The notes: generated from the letters alone by a model not told the origin. A stretch of DNA of 64,000 nt from Maioricimonas rarisocia (GCF_007747795.1 NZ_CP036275.1:6192001-6256000); one strand, 5' to 3'; shown: positions 30,309 to 39,522, counted from the stretch's first letter. Numbers and translations are program-made.

Positions 30309-31226
30309 ATGCCTGACCGCATACAGACCACGATCGAGCGTGCCGCTGAAGTCCGCGGCTACGGGCTGTTCCGCGGGCTCGATGTGACGCTGCGGTTTCT
30401 CCCCGCCGAAGAGAATCATGGGATCGTCTTCCAGCGGACCGACCTGACCGATGCCGCCGACATCCCGGCCCGCGTCGAACATGTCGTTCCCGAACCCCGG
30501 CGGACCGTTCTGTCCCGTCTGGGAACGCGCGTCGAAGTGGTCGAACATGTCATGGCCGCACTGGCCGGACTGCAGATCGACAACTGCCTGGTGCAGCTCG
30601 ACGCCCCCGAACCCCCCGGCTGCGATGGTTCGGCGCAGGCATTCAGCGAAGCACTGCTGAACGCGGGGATCGTCACGCAATCGGCCACGCGACCGACGCT
30701 GCATGTGCCGACCACCATCGAAGTGACCACATCTTCGGGCGCGCACGTTTCGGCAGCGCCCCAACCGGCTGAGGCGGGATATACGATCGGTTACGACCTC
30801 GACTACGGCAATTCGCCGGTCGGTCGACAGTCGGCGAGCTATACGATCACCCCCGAAATCTTCATCAACGAGATCGCCTTCGCCCGGACTTTCGTCCTGG
30901 AACTGGAGGTCGCCGCTCTGCGGGCCATGGGCTTCGGACAGCGAACGACCACGAAGGACCTGCTCGTGTTCGGCTCACAAGGCGTCATCGACAATGCCCT
31001 GCGGTGCCCGAACGAGTGTGCCCGGCACAAGCTGCTCGACTGCATCGGCGACTTCGCCCTGATCGGGTGCGATCTTGCCGGTGCGTTTCATGCCGACCGC
31101 TCGGGACATCGGGCCAACCACGACCTGATCCGGCGTCTGAAAGTCATGGCTTCGATGTCCGGGACGGACGAGGTGTCGCTCGAGTCTGAATCTCCCCCCG
31201 AGCCTCCGCAACGTCGCATTGCCTGA
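30309..31226 (+). CDS. lpxC: UDP-3-O-acyl-N-acetylglucosamine deacetylase
   Basis: 305 aa. This is the committed step of lipid A synthesis: zinc-dependent deacetylation of UDP-3-O-acyl-GlcNAc. E79-H80 lie in VEVVEHVMAAL. The second zinc-site part is H240-x3-D244 (RHKLLDCIGD), and the general acid/base His region is GHRANHDLIRRL (H267, H271). The length equals that of typical LpxC (about 305). ATG at 30309 has GGAGGGGAGC just upstream; the earlier ATG at 30297 lacks one. It supports a true Gram-negative type outer membrane with lipid A in this planctomycete. Confidence 0.93.
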   Translation: MPDRIQTTIERAAEVRGYGLFRGLDVTLRFLPAEENHGIVFQRTDLTDAADIPARVEHVVPEPRRTVLSRLGTRVEVVEHVMAALAGLQIDNCLVQLDAPEPPGCDGSAQAFSEALLNAGIVTQSATRPTLHVPTTIEVTTSSGAHVSAAPQPAEAGYTIGYDLDYGNSPVGRQSASYTITPEIFINEIAFARTFVLELEVAALRAMGFGQRTTTKDLLVFGSQGVIDNALRCPNECARHKLLDCIGDFALIGCDLAGAFHADRSGHRANHDLIRRLKVMASMSGTDEVSLESESPPEPPQRRIA

Positions 31227-31402
31227 ACTCAAACCTGACGCGCGTTTCCCACTGACCAACGAATCGATGTCCTCCCTCTCCTTCCTCCACCCACAACGAC
31301 AGACATCATGTTTCCGGTCGCGTCCGTTCTGATCAGCCAGCCCCTGGCATGACACGGTGTGTTCTGCACCGCCGGTCGCCACCCCCAATAAAGGTCGCAT
31401 GC

Positions 31403-32263
31403 ATGACCACTCAGATTTCCCCGTTGGCCCATGTCGATTCCCATGCCGAGATCGGAAACGACGTCGAGATCGGCCCGTTCTGCTTCGTCGGCCCGGACGT
31501 CCGGATCGGCGACGGCTGCCGCCTCGACAGTCACGTGAGCATCATCGGCCGCACGACGATCGGCTCCGGCAATCGGTTCTGGCCGAACTGCGTCATCGGC
31601 GGCGAGCCACAGGACAAGAGCTACACCGGCGGTGACGAAACGAGCGTCCTCATCGGCGAGAACAATCAGTTCCGCGAAGGGGTCACGGTCAATCGCGGCG
31701 CGATGAAAGAGGATGGCTGCACGCGCATCGGCAACGGCAATCTGCTGATGTCCAACGCCCACGTCGCCCACAACTGCCACGTTTACGACAACGTGATTCT
31801 GGTCAACGGTGTCCTTCTGGGAGGGCACGTCCACGTCCACGACCGGGCCATCGTCTCGGGCAACTCGGTCGTCCATCACTTCTCGACGATCGGCACGCTC
31901 GCGTTCGTGAGTGGTGGCTGCCGTGTTCCCCACGACATCCTTCCCTACATGCTGGCCGCGGGCAGCGACAATCCGACGATCAAGACCATCAACATTGTCG
32001 GCATGCGTCGCAACGGCATTCCTGATGAAACCATCCGGGTGATCAAGCAGGCCTTCCGACTCCTGTATCGCGAACACAAGACCGTCGAGTTCATCCGGCA
32101 GCACTTCCACGAAACGCTGGACGGGATCATCCCGATCGAGCTGGCACGGCTGCTCGATGCACTCGAAGCACAACGGCAGGGGCGATTCGGACGCGCCCGC
32201 GAGGCCAACCGGAACACGAAACCGGAATCGTCCGGAAAGTCTGCCGAAGAGAACGCCGCCTGA
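31403..32263 (+). CDS. lpxA: Acyl-ACP--UDP-N-acetylglucosamine O-acyltransferase
   Basis: 286 aa from ATG at 31403 (AAAGGTC upstream). Left-handed beta-helix made of hexapeptide repeats (GNDVEIGPFCFVGPDVRIGDG and onwards), then a C-terminal helical domain (IRVIKQAFRLLYREHKTVEF). The catalytic His region is MSNAHVAHNC, equivalent to E. coli LpxA around His125. The protein is about 24 residues longer than the E. coli enzyme, with a polar tail. It adds the first 3-hydroxyacyl chain to UDP-GlcNAc and precedes LpxC in the pathway, though it follows lpxC in this cluster. Confidence 0.93.
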   Translation: MTTQISPLAHVDSHAEIGNDVEIGPFCFVGPDVRIGDGCRLDSHVSIIGRTTIGSGNRFWPNCVIGGEPQDKSYTGGDETSVLIGENNQFREGVTVNRGAMKEDGCTRIGNGNLLMSNAHVAHNCHVYDNVILVNGVLLGGHVHVHDRAIVSGNSVVHHFSTIGTLAFVSGGCRVPHDILPYMLAAGSDNPTIKTINIVGMRRNGIPDETIRVIKQAFRLLYREHKTVEFIRQHFHETLDGIIPIELARLLDALEAQRQGRFGRAREANRNTKPESSGKSAEENAA

Positions 32264-32330
32264 GGACGTGACCGCAGACTGGCTGGCCGCCGGTCTTCAT
32301 GCGGGACCAATATCGAGAGGAACAGCAACG

Positions 32331-33410
32331 ATGGGCAAACTTCGCATGGCGGTGATCGGGGTCGGGGCGCTGGGCAGACATCATGCCCGCATCCTCGGCG
32401 AGATGCCGGACGTCGAACTCGTGGCCGTGGCCGATCCACGCGAAGAACAGGGCCGCAGCGTCGCTGAACAGTGCGGCACCGAGTGGACTCCCGACTATCG
32501 CACGCTGCTCGGCAAGGTGGACGCCGCGTCGATCGTGGTACCGACGACGATGCACCTGGAAGTCGCCTCGGCATTCCTCGAACGTGACCTCCCGGTCCTC
32601 ATCGAGAAACCGCTGGCCGATCACATCGATGCCGGGGACCAGCTCATCAAGCTCGCCGACGAGCGGAATGTGCTGCTGCAGGTGGGGCACATCGAGCGAT
32701 TCAATCCCGCCTTCGAGAAGGTGCAGGAGCTGACCGGTCCCCCCAAGTACATTCGGGCCGAGCGGTTCAGCTCGTACGCATTCCGCTCGATGGACATCAG
32801 CGTCGTTCATGACGTGATGATCCACGACATCGATCTGGTCCTGAAGCTGGCGGACGCGCCGGTCTCTAAGATCGAAGCATTCGGGATGTGTCTGGTCGGG
32901 GGGATGACCGATTGTGCCATGGCGCGGCTGACGTTTGCGAACGGCTGCGTTGCCGACCTGTCGGCCAACCGGGTCAATCCGTTTCCCCGCCGCTCGCTGC
33001 AGGTCTGGTCAGACACCGGCTTCATCGAAGCGGATCTGCAGATACAGCGAGTCTGCCACTTCCGTCCCGGACCGGCACTGATGGCGGGAGAGCTGCCTTA
33101 CGACCTGGCGTTCGTGCCGGGCGTGGACATCAACGAGCTGAAGACGCAGATTTTCGGCAAGTACATCGAACGACGAGAGATCGAAGTGCCGCAGGTCGAT
33201 CAGCTGACGGTCGAGCTGGAGAGCTTTGTGGACTGCGTCACCAACGATCGTCGACCGCGCGTCGACGGGCACGACGGGCTGCATGCCCTGCACGTGGCCG
33301 ACGGGATCACGACTGGTATCGCCCAGCATCAATGGGACGGAACCCCCGCCGGACGGGTCGGTCCGCACGCCCACGCTGTCTTCACGACTGACCGTCGCCG
33401 GGTCGCATAG
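32331..33410 (+). CDS. Gfo/Idh/MocA oxidoreductase linked to lpxA (GnnA-like candidate)
   Basis: 359 aa from ATG at 32331 with GAGAGGAAC upstream. The Rossmann N-terminus is MAVIGVGALGRHHARIL, the catalytic lysine motif VLIEKPLADHIDAG and substrate region ERFNPAFEKV follow, then a C-terminal domain. It starts 67 bases after lpxA. In some bacteria (Acidithiobacillus, Leptospira) GnnA, a Gfo/Idh enzyme that oxidises UDP-GlcNAc at C3, is encoded beside lpxA and feeds GnnB to make 3-amino lipid A. Position and family fit that role here, but no GnnB transaminase is in the window, so the assignment is a hypothesis. Confidence 0.85.
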   Translation: MGKLRMAVIGVGALGRHHARILGEMPDVELVAVADPREEQGRSVAEQCGTEWTPDYRTLLGKVDAASIVVPTTMHLEVASAFLERDLPVLIEKPLADHIDAGDQLIKLADERNVLLQVGHIERFNPAFEKVQELTGPPKYIRAERFSSYAFRSMDISVVHDVMIHDIDLVLKLADAPVSKIEAFGMCLVGGMTDCAMARLTFANGCVADLSANRVNPFPRRSLQVWSDTGFIEADLQIQRVCHFRPGPALMAGELPYDLAFVPGVDINELKTQIFGKYIERREIEVPQVDQLTVELESFVDCVTNDRRPRVDGHDGLHALHVADGITTGIAQHQWDGTPAGRVGPHAHAVFTTDRRRVA

Positions 33411-33585
33411 TCGGCATTGGCAGCCCGCAATCACTGCTCCACCAGTCCAGCTGCGTGGACGCTGCGCCGGGAGAGACGGCAACGGCCAGAGCCAGAGTCC
33501 CTGAAGCGGGCTCGGCGCAGCTCACGGGAGCGACGTCTGGACAGGTCGAGCGTTCCCGACAGCGGACCAGCGAGTGCAGCGCGCT

Positions 33586-34830
33586 CTACGGAGCCGCGAT
33601 CGAATCGAGTTCGTCGGCGGTCCGGACGGCGGCCCAGTAAGCGTCGTTGATGTCGGACGCGTCGAGCCCCGGGATGCCGATCTGATCCAGCTTCCCCTCT
33701 TCGTACGCCTTGACGCTGGCAAGAACGGTCCCCAAGATCCCCGTCCCGTTCTCGATGCCGTCGATCACCCAGCGTTCCAGCGGCAGCTTCTTGAGCACCT
33801 CGCTGAGCGGCGTGTCGAGAATGGCGTCCATCAGCGAGATCAGTCCGGCCGTGAAGAACGCGGCCGCCTCTTCGTGCTTGAGCTTCTCGGCCAGTGCCAT
33901 GGCCATCTGCCCGCGGATCAGTGCCATCCGCATCAGTTCGGTCGGCTTGTCCTGACACATGCCGGCCACCGTCAGCAGCGAGACGATCCTGCGCACGCCG
34001 TTGATCCCCAGCATGCTGATCGCCTGTTTGATCGACGAGACCTTGTAGCGCAGACCGAGGTGAATCGAGTTGATGAACCGCAGGAACTTGTAGGAGAGCG
34101 CCGGATCGCTGCTGACAATCTCTTCGAGTTCCTTGAGGGTCACATTCGGATGGCTGGCGGCCGACAGAATCTTGAGTGCCGCAAATTGACTGGGCTGGAT
34201 CTTCTTGCCGGCCACGATCTCGGGGCGGGAGAGGAAGTATCCCTGAAAGTAATCGAAGCCCAGGCGGCTGCACTGCTCGAACTCTTCGCTCGTTTCCAGC
34301 TTCTCTGCCAGCAGCCGCACGTTGTGTTTCTTCAGTTCGGCCACGTGGCGGGGCAGGTCTTCGGGTGCGATGGCCGGCAGCTCCACCTTGACGATGTCAG
34401 CCATCGGGAGGAGTGGCGCGAGGTTGGAACCCTCTTCCCAGTCGTCCAGCGCAATCGTGAAACCCCGTTCGGCGAGGGAGGCGACCCGTTGAATCAGCGC
34501 TGCATCCGGAACGATGGTCTCGAGGATCTCGAGCACGAGCTGCCCGGGTGCATCAGGAATCAGCTCTTCGTTCTCGATAAACCGTCGCGTCAGATTGATG
34601 AAGGCCAGCTTGTTTCCGACGAGCCCTTCCAGACCGATCTCCACGAATGCGTTCACCAGAACGTCGCCGGTTGCCTGATCCTCGTCGAGGACAGTGGCAG
34701 CGTTCTTCTGCGAAGAGCGAAACAGCAATTCGTAAGCGACAACCTGCTTGTGGGCATCGAAAATCGGCTGGCGGCCGATCAGCGCCTGATTCGACTGCGC
34801 ATCCCGAAGCGGTTGAGCTGTTGCTGGCAT
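33586..34830 (-). CDS. EAL-HDOD signalling protein (YuxH-like)
   Basis: 414 aa from ATG at 34830 (GAGG at good spacing; in-frame GTG at 34851 also possible). The first half is a degenerate EAL domain: IGRQPIFDAHKQVVAYELLFR in place of the EALxR motif, then FINLTRRFIENEEL, LEILET, and FTIALDDWEEG. Catalytic metal ligands are missing, so it likely no longer hydrolyses cyclic di-GMP. The second half is an HDOD domain (FAALKILSAASHPNVTLKELEEIVSSDPALSYKFLRFIN...). This is the planctomycete and Bacillus YuxH-type architecture. Cytoplasmic regulator, perhaps of motility or attachment; no partner adjoins. Confidence 0.92.
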   Translation of the reverse strand: MPATAQPLRDAQSNQALIGRQPIFDAHKQVVAYELLFRSSQKNAATVLDEDQATGDVLVNAFVEIGLEGLVGNKLAFINLTRRFIENEELIPDAPGQLVLEILETIVPDAALIQRVASLAERGFTIALDDWEEGSNLAPLLPMADIVKVELPAIAPEDLPRHVAELKKHNVRLLAEKLETSEEFEQCSRLGFDYFQGYFLSRPEIVAGKKIQPSQFAALKILSAASHPNVTLKELEEIVSSDPALSYKFLRFINSIHLGLRYKVSSIKQAISMLGINGVRRIVSLLTVAGMCQDKPTELMRMALIRGQMAMALAEKLKHEEAAAFFTAGLISLMDAILDTPLSEVLKKLPLERWVIDGIENGTGILGTVLASVKAYEEGKLDQIGIPGLDASDINDAYWAAVRTADELDSIAAP

Positions 34831-35084
34831 GACAGAGACCTCGATGGACACAGAGCCCGCGTCCGGGAATCACGCCGCCCGAAGAATGGGACAGGGAACA
34901 CACCAGGCAGCGTTGTTAGGTTTCTAGCTCATGCCCGCGGCGACGCAGGTCCCCTCCTCTCGAGGCGTGTGGTTTTAAAGAATCAGCGTACATGGCGGGC
35001 GACTCTCCGACACGACCGGAACAGCCGGCCCCTGCGGTGTGGCCAACAGGCAACGACGATGCAACAGAAAACAACTCACAGTCG

Positions 35085-35999
35085 TCATACGTCGCACAAC
35101 CTGACCGCCTGTTCCAATCCTGCCCGGACGTCCCCGGTCGGGATGAATTCCTGCCCGACGTAGCCGTCGTAGCCCACCTCGAGCAGTGCCTTCATCACGG
35201 CCGGGTAGTTGATCTCCTGGTCGTCGTTCAGCTCGCCCCGTCCGGGATTCCCCGCCGTGTGAATGTGCCCCAGGTAGTCCTTGTGCTGGTGGATGCGGCG
35301 GATGACGTCGCCATCCATGATCTGCACGTGGTAGATGTCGAACAGCAGCTTGAGGTGCTCGGAGTCGACACGCCGGATGATGTCGATGCAGTACTCGGTG
35401 TGGTTTCCCTGGTAGCCCGGGTGCCCCTTCATCGGATGCGAGTCGTCACGGGTGTTGAGCATTTCCAGGCAGAGCGTCACGTTGTGCTTCTCGGCGAACC
35501 CGACGATCTGCTTGAGACCCGCAACGCAGTTGTCGGCTCCCTCTTCAGGGTCGATCCCGTTGGCCATTCCGGTAAACGTGATCACGCGCTTCACCCCGAA
35601 CTCCACGCACTGCTCGATCCGCTCCTTCAGCCGGGCAATGCACTGCTCCCATTCGTCGGGATTGTTGAAGCCGGTCGGGAAACCGTGACTGCCTGAGATG
35701 GCGCAAGTCAGCCCGTGCTTCTTGAGCGTCGGCCAGTGCTCCGGTCCGATCAGTTCGATGCTGGGGCATCCCAGCCGGACCGCTTCCCGGCACAGCGCGT
35801 CCACGTCCTTGAAGTGCGGTCTGTAACACCAGTGCACGAGCGACTGCCGGATCCGTCCCTGCGTCGCCACCGGCGTGTCGTCCCCGGTCACCTGCCCCGT
35901 CAGCAGTCCGGCTCCCAGTCCGGTGGCTGCGCTCAGCATGAGATTGCGGCGGTTCAGGCGATTTGAGTGGTTGACGAACGAGGAGGCAGATTCCGACAT
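35085..35999 (-). CDS. Tat-exported hydroxypyruvate isomerase-like TIM-barrel protein
   Basis: 304 aa from ATG at 35999 (GGAGAAC upstream). The N-terminus has a twin-arginine-like signal (LNRRNLMLSAATGLGAGLLTG). The rest is a xylose-isomerase-like TIM barrel of the hydroxypyruvate isomerase (Hyi/OtnI) group: SLVHWCYR, SIELIGPEHWPTLKKHGL, CLEMLNTRDD, LLFDIYHVQIMDGD, HIHTAGNPGRGELND and YVGQEFIPTGD. Metal-binding Glu, Asp, His and Glu are all in place. Likely a sugar or hydroxypyruvate isomerase in the periplasm. Such exported copies are typical of planctomycetes. Confidence 0.9.
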   Translation of the reverse strand: MSESASSFVNHSNRLNRRNLMLSAATGLGAGLLTGQVTGDDTPVATQGRIRQSLVHWCYRPHFKDVDALCREAVRLGCPSIELIGPEHWPTLKKHGLTCAISGSHGFPTGFNNPDEWEQCIARLKERIEQCVEFGVKRVITFTGMANGIDPEEGADNCVAGLKQIVGFAEKHNVTLCLEMLNTRDDSHPMKGHPGYQGNHTEYCIDIIRRVDSEHLKLLFDIYHVQIMDGDVIRRIHQHKDYLGHIHTAGNPGRGELNDDQEINYPAVMKALLEVGYDGYVGQEFIPTGDVRAGLEQAVRLCDV

Positions 36000-36257
36000 C
36001 GCAGTTCTCCAGGCAGTGTGGAACGAGGAGTGGGGGAACCACCGGCCCGACGCGTCCGACCGGTTCGAGAACGTGCAGCCTACGGCCTGGGAGCAGAACT
36101 CGGCAACTAATGACTGTGGGTGAAGTTGGGACGATCACACACTTCGGGAAGGAGTTTCCGCCGGCGAACCGTTCTGGCAGCGTTTCGACCAGACTCATAG
36201 AATTCCCCACCGGAACATTGTTCCCATTTTCTGCACGGATTCTGCACGGAGGCCGCC

Positions 36258-38318
36258 ATGGCCCATGAGTCTCCCACTTCCGAACCGGAGGACGCCCCCC
36301 GGACTGTTCGTTCGCCCCTGATCTGGCTGCGTCGGGCACTGTTTGTCGTCATCGGTCTGATGATCGTCATCTGGACGCTGCCGCGGATGGTGGCGACGAC
36401 CTCTCTGCGGCAGCGGGCCGTCCACTGGGCCGAGCCGGAGCTTCCTCCCGGCCTGACGGTCGGACAGGCGACCTTCGAGTGGCTGGAACCGATCGTGCTT
36501 GAAGATGTCGAGCTGAACGGTCCGACCGGCGAGCCGATGCTCAAAGTCGATCGCATCACCTCGGAAGAGCCGCTGTGGCGGCTGGCACTGAAGAAGATCC
36601 CCCGTCCCTCGTTCCGTGCCGCCGGCTTCCGCCTGGCGGTGGTCATTCCCGAGGGAGCGAACCGACTCGACACGGTCTGGCTGAGCGCCTTGCCGAAAGG
36701 GACCGGCATTCGCAATCTGCCCCGGCTGCAGGTGACCGGAGGTCAGATCACGTTCTATGACGAAGAACGGACGATGCTCAGCCGCCTGGACCAGATCACG
36801 ATCGGCATCGAACCGGTCGAGGATGGCGATGCTTACGACATCACCGCGCGGGCCCGAGCCAGCCATCCCGAGCCGGACGGCCGCGTTGAACTGACGGTCC
36901 ACCTGCCCCGCGATCCGAAAGATGGTGGTGGCGGACGGATGCAGTTGCTGCTCGATAATGCACCGCTCGATCCGTTTGACCCGGTCCTGTCCGACTACCT
37001 TGCCGGCCGACGACTGACCGGACGGTTGGACGCCACGTTGTCGGCCGACTGGTCCTCGCACAGTAACGGGACCCTGGCGATCACCGCCGAACTGGATGCC
37101 CGCGAATCCGACATCGAGTTGATCGGCAGCGATGCGGAATCGTCGGACGAGTGGTCCGTGGAGTCGCTCGCCTCCGGCTGTGACATCGTCTGGGACGCGG
37201 CCGGTTCGCATCTGGCGATCGAACGGCTGGACATTTCCTCCCCGGACTTCTCGATGGCCGGGAGTGGTGAGATCGATGACGTGCGGGACCAGTGCCTCGT
37301 CGACTTTCGCGGCCGTGTCGACTACGACCTGAAGCGATGGCTGGACGGACTGGACGAATCGGTCCGGGAGCACATCCGGATCGAGGGGCTCGAGACACGG
37401 CAACTTGTCATTCGCGGACCACTCGTTTCGGTCGCCGAAGATATCCGCGACGTCGCGGCGGCGGGTGGTGCGGCGGCAGTCGCTCCACTCGAGATTCGTG
37501 CCGACATCGGCTGGATCGACGCTGAAGTCTACGGCGTTCGCTCCGAAACGGGCGTCGTCTCGGCACTGGTGCAGGACGGCGAAGTCTCGCTGCATCCGGA
37601 CGACGTGACCGTCAGCGGTGGACGATGGCACGAAGGTCCGCGGATCCGCATGCATGTCACGCCGGTCACGATGGTGCTTTCGGGTGACCCGGTGCTGGAA
37701 CAGGTCCAGTTCTCGGAAGAGATGTGTCGCACGTGGTGCCGGTTTCTCTCTCCCATGCTGGCCGACTCCACCGACATTGACGGCCGGTTCACCCTCGGCA
37801 TTTCGGACATGCAGATGCCGCTCGACCGCGTTGCGGAGAGTGACATCCGGGGCACGTTCACGATTCACTCGGCGAAGGTGGGTCCGGGTCCTCTGGCCCG
37901 CCGCGTCGTCGGACTGGTCAGCCAGATCAGCGGCGTCGTCCGCAAGCGGGGTGGACGCGGTCTGGAGCTGCCAGGAGAGTGGATGACCATCGACGACCAG
38001 GATGTCGCGTTCGAGCTGAAGGATGGACGGGTCCATCACTCGCAGCTGGATCTCCGCATCGGCGACCTGGTGATCAGCAGTCGTGGCTCGGTCGGGCTGG
38101 ATGAAACCCTGGCGATCACGATCGCCATCCGGCTGCCGGAGCGCTGGAAGGAACTTGGCCCGGTTCTCTCGAGTCTTGCCGGCGATGTGATCGAGATCGG
38201 TGTCGCGGGCACGCTCGACAATCCTCAGATTGATCCACGGGCACTGCGTGATTTCGGTCGCCGGGCCGCGACACGTGCGGCAGGCGGACTGCTGCAGAAA
38301 CTCCTCGACCGGAAGTGA
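36258..38318 (+). CDS. AsmA-like envelope protein
   Basis: 686 aa from ATG at 36258, with GGAGG five bases upstream. An N-terminal transmembrane helix (ALFVVIGLMIVIWTLPRMV) is followed by a long repetitive beta-rich region (LPPGLTVGQATFEWLEPIVLEDVELNGP, LKVDRI) and an AsmA-like C-terminal region near VGLDETLAITIAIRLP, ending DPRALRDFGRRAATRAAGGLLQKLLDRK. Matches AsmA/DUF3971-like proteins that bridge the inner and outer membranes and move phospholipid. Its location between an isomerase and a surface-protein gene gives no further clue. Confidence 0.85.
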   Translation: MAHESPTSEPEDAPRTVRSPLIWLRRALFVVIGLMIVIWTLPRMVATTSLRQRAVHWAEPELPPGLTVGQATFEWLEPIVLEDVELNGPTGEPMLKVDRITSEEPLWRLALKKIPRPSFRAAGFRLAVVIPEGANRLDTVWLSALPKGTGIRNLPRLQVTGGQITFYDEERTMLSRLDQITIGIEPVEDGDAYDITARARASHPEPDGRVELTVHLPRDPKDGGGGRMQLLLDNAPLDPFDPVLSDYLAGRRLTGRLDATLSADWSSHSNGTLAITAELDARESDIELIGSDAESSDEWSVESLASGCDIVWDAAGSHLAIERLDISSPDFSMAGSGEIDDVRDQCLVDFRGRVDYDLKRWLDGLDESVREHIRIEGLETRQLVIRGPLVSVAEDIRDVAAAGGAAAVAPLEIRADIGWIDAEVYGVRSETGVVSALVQDGEVSLHPDDVTVSGGRWHEGPRIRMHVTPVTMVLSGDPVLEQVQFSEEMCRTWCRFLSPMLADSTDIDGRFTLGISDMQMPLDRVAESDIRGTFTIHSAKVGPGPLARRVVGLVSQISGVVRKRGGRGLELPGEWMTIDDQDVAFELKDGRVHHSQLDLRIGDLVISSRGSVGLDETLAITIAIRLPERWKELGPVLSSLAGDVIEIGVAGTLDNPQIDPRALRDFGRRAATRAAGGLLQKLLDRK

Positions 38319-38353
38319 AGCCGCCAGCGGCGCGACGTACCTGATATCAAATG

Positions 38354-38385
38354 AAAACCGGCCCGCGGATTTCTCCACGGGCCGG
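38354..38385 (-). terminator. Rho-independent terminator of the Cys-rich HEAT gene
   Basis: On the minus strand CCGGCCCG and CGGGCCGG (38358-38365 and 38378-38385) make a perfect 8-bp stem with a 12-base loop, followed by TTTT. It is about 60 bases after the stop at 38446. It also lies downstream of the convergent AsmA-like gene, but there is no T run on that strand. Confidence 0.85.
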
Positions 38386-38445
38386 GTCGCACTTCAGATT
38401 GTCGCGACCGTCTCAACCGAGACGCTCAGGTCGTCAGCTGTCGAA

Positions 38446-39522
38446 CTAGTCGACGAGGCTGAACAGACGGGAGAGCGGGCTCTTGGAGGAAGAGATCGGG
38501 CGAGCCTGCTGCTGCGGCAGACGCTTCGGGAAGTAGGCCTTGGGCTCTTCCGGCGGGGCCGGGGCGGGAGCCGCTTCGCCACCTTCCATCGGCGGAGCTG
38601 CTTCCGGGGTGGCCGGGGCGGCGTGAGCCGGAGCACACGACGGGGCACAACCCGGAGCACAGGTGGTGTCGCAGCAGGCAACTTCGCAGCAGCCGTCGAC
38701 GATTTCGTAGCCGCACGCTTCGAGGGCTTCTTCAGCCTGACGACGCACGCCACGATCGCAGTCGGCGAGGGCACAGGTCAGAGCCTGGACCACGCAGGGG
38801 CTGCAGCAGCAGGGGTACTTGCGGAGCTGGTCGCCGATTTCATCGGCAGCTTCCTTACGGACACGCTCATCAGCATCGTTCAGAGCGTAGACGAAGGCAG
38901 CCATGATCTCGGGGTTGCAGACGCAGGTGTACCGGTTGCCGAGCTTCTGGATCGCACGACGGCGGTCCTTGGCGTAGCAGGCGGTCTGCGACTGGTAGAT
39001 CAGCTCAGCGATTTCGCAGGCGTCGACGACGGGGCAGCAAGCGGTTTCGCAGCAGGCGTCGTCGCACGGAGCGGCACAACCGGGATCGCAGGGTGCAGCG
39101 CAACCCGGATCACAGGGAGCCGCACACTCGGGTGCACACGGAGCGGCGCACTCGGGAGCACACGGAGCCGCACATTCCGGAGCGCAGGCGCCGGGACCGC
39201 AAGGAGCGGCACATTCCGGAGCACACGCGGCCGGGCCGCAGGCACCCGCATCGGGACCGCACGGAGCGCAGGCTCCGTTCGGGGCGCAGGCAGTGTCGCA
39301 GCACATCGGCTTGCACGCCTGACGCTGGTACGTGAACACATTGGTGTGGCAGGGCCGAACGATGACCGGCTTGCAGCAGGTGGGCTCGAAGGTCGGTGCA
39401 CAATCGCAACACTTCGACGCGTCACACCCGCCCCCACCGAAGTGATCGAACAGGCCGGCCTGAGCAGCTGTGCTCATACCGAACATGACGACCACCGTCG
39501 CGAGAGTCTGAATCGATTTCAT
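38446..39522 (-). CDS. Secreted Cys-rich repeat protein with HEAT-like repeats
   Basis: 358 aa from ATG at 39522 (AAGGAG at -16). The signal peptide MKSIQTLATVVVMFGMSTAAQA is cut near residue 22. Residues 33-169 contain 33 Cys, many in a tandem unit CAPECAAP or CDPGCAAP (about residues 98-155). Residues 175-275 are HEAT-type helical repeats (RRRAIQKLGNRY, MAAFVYALNDADERVRKEAADEIGDQLRKY, QALTCALADCDRGVRRQAEEALEACGY). A Pro/Ala/Glu-rich tail (about 285-330) follows, with a basic end. Function unknown. The spacing of Cys suggests a disulfide-linked surface or envelope component, or metal binding. No paralogue is seen in the window. Confidence 0.9.
   Translation of the reverse strand: MKSIQTLATVVVMFGMSTAAQAGLFDHFGGGGCDASKCCDCAPTFEPTCCKPVIVRPCHTNVFTYQRQACKPMCCDTACAPNGACAPCGPDAGACGPAACAPECAAPCGPGACAPECAAPCAPECAAPCAPECAAPCDPGCAAPCDPGCAAPCDDACCETACCPVVDACEIAELIYQSQTACYAKDRRRAIQKLGNRYTCVCNPEIMAAFVYALNDADERVRKEAADEIGDQLRKYPCCCSPCVVQALTCALADCDRGVRRQAEEALEACGYEIVDGCCEVACCDTTCAPGCAPSCAPAHAAPATPEAAPPMEGGEAAPAPAPPEEPKAYFPKRLPQQQARPISSSKSPLSRLFSLVD
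39058..39235 (-). repeat. In-frame tandem repeat encoding the CAPECAAP unit
   Basis: Imperfect GC-rich repeat inside the Cys-rich HEAT gene. The unit varies as CAPECAAP, CDPGCAAP and CGPGACAP, mostly 8 codons (24 bases), with 4-codon sub-periodicity of Cys. Copy number may vary between strains because the DNA is itself repetitive. Confidence 0.8.

Noticed and set aside
36195-38378. 727-codon minus-strand frame opposite the AsmA-like gene
   Set aside because: High-GC antisense shadow: no signal peptide, no domain, and the plus-strand gene has a clear Shine-Dalgarno and helix.
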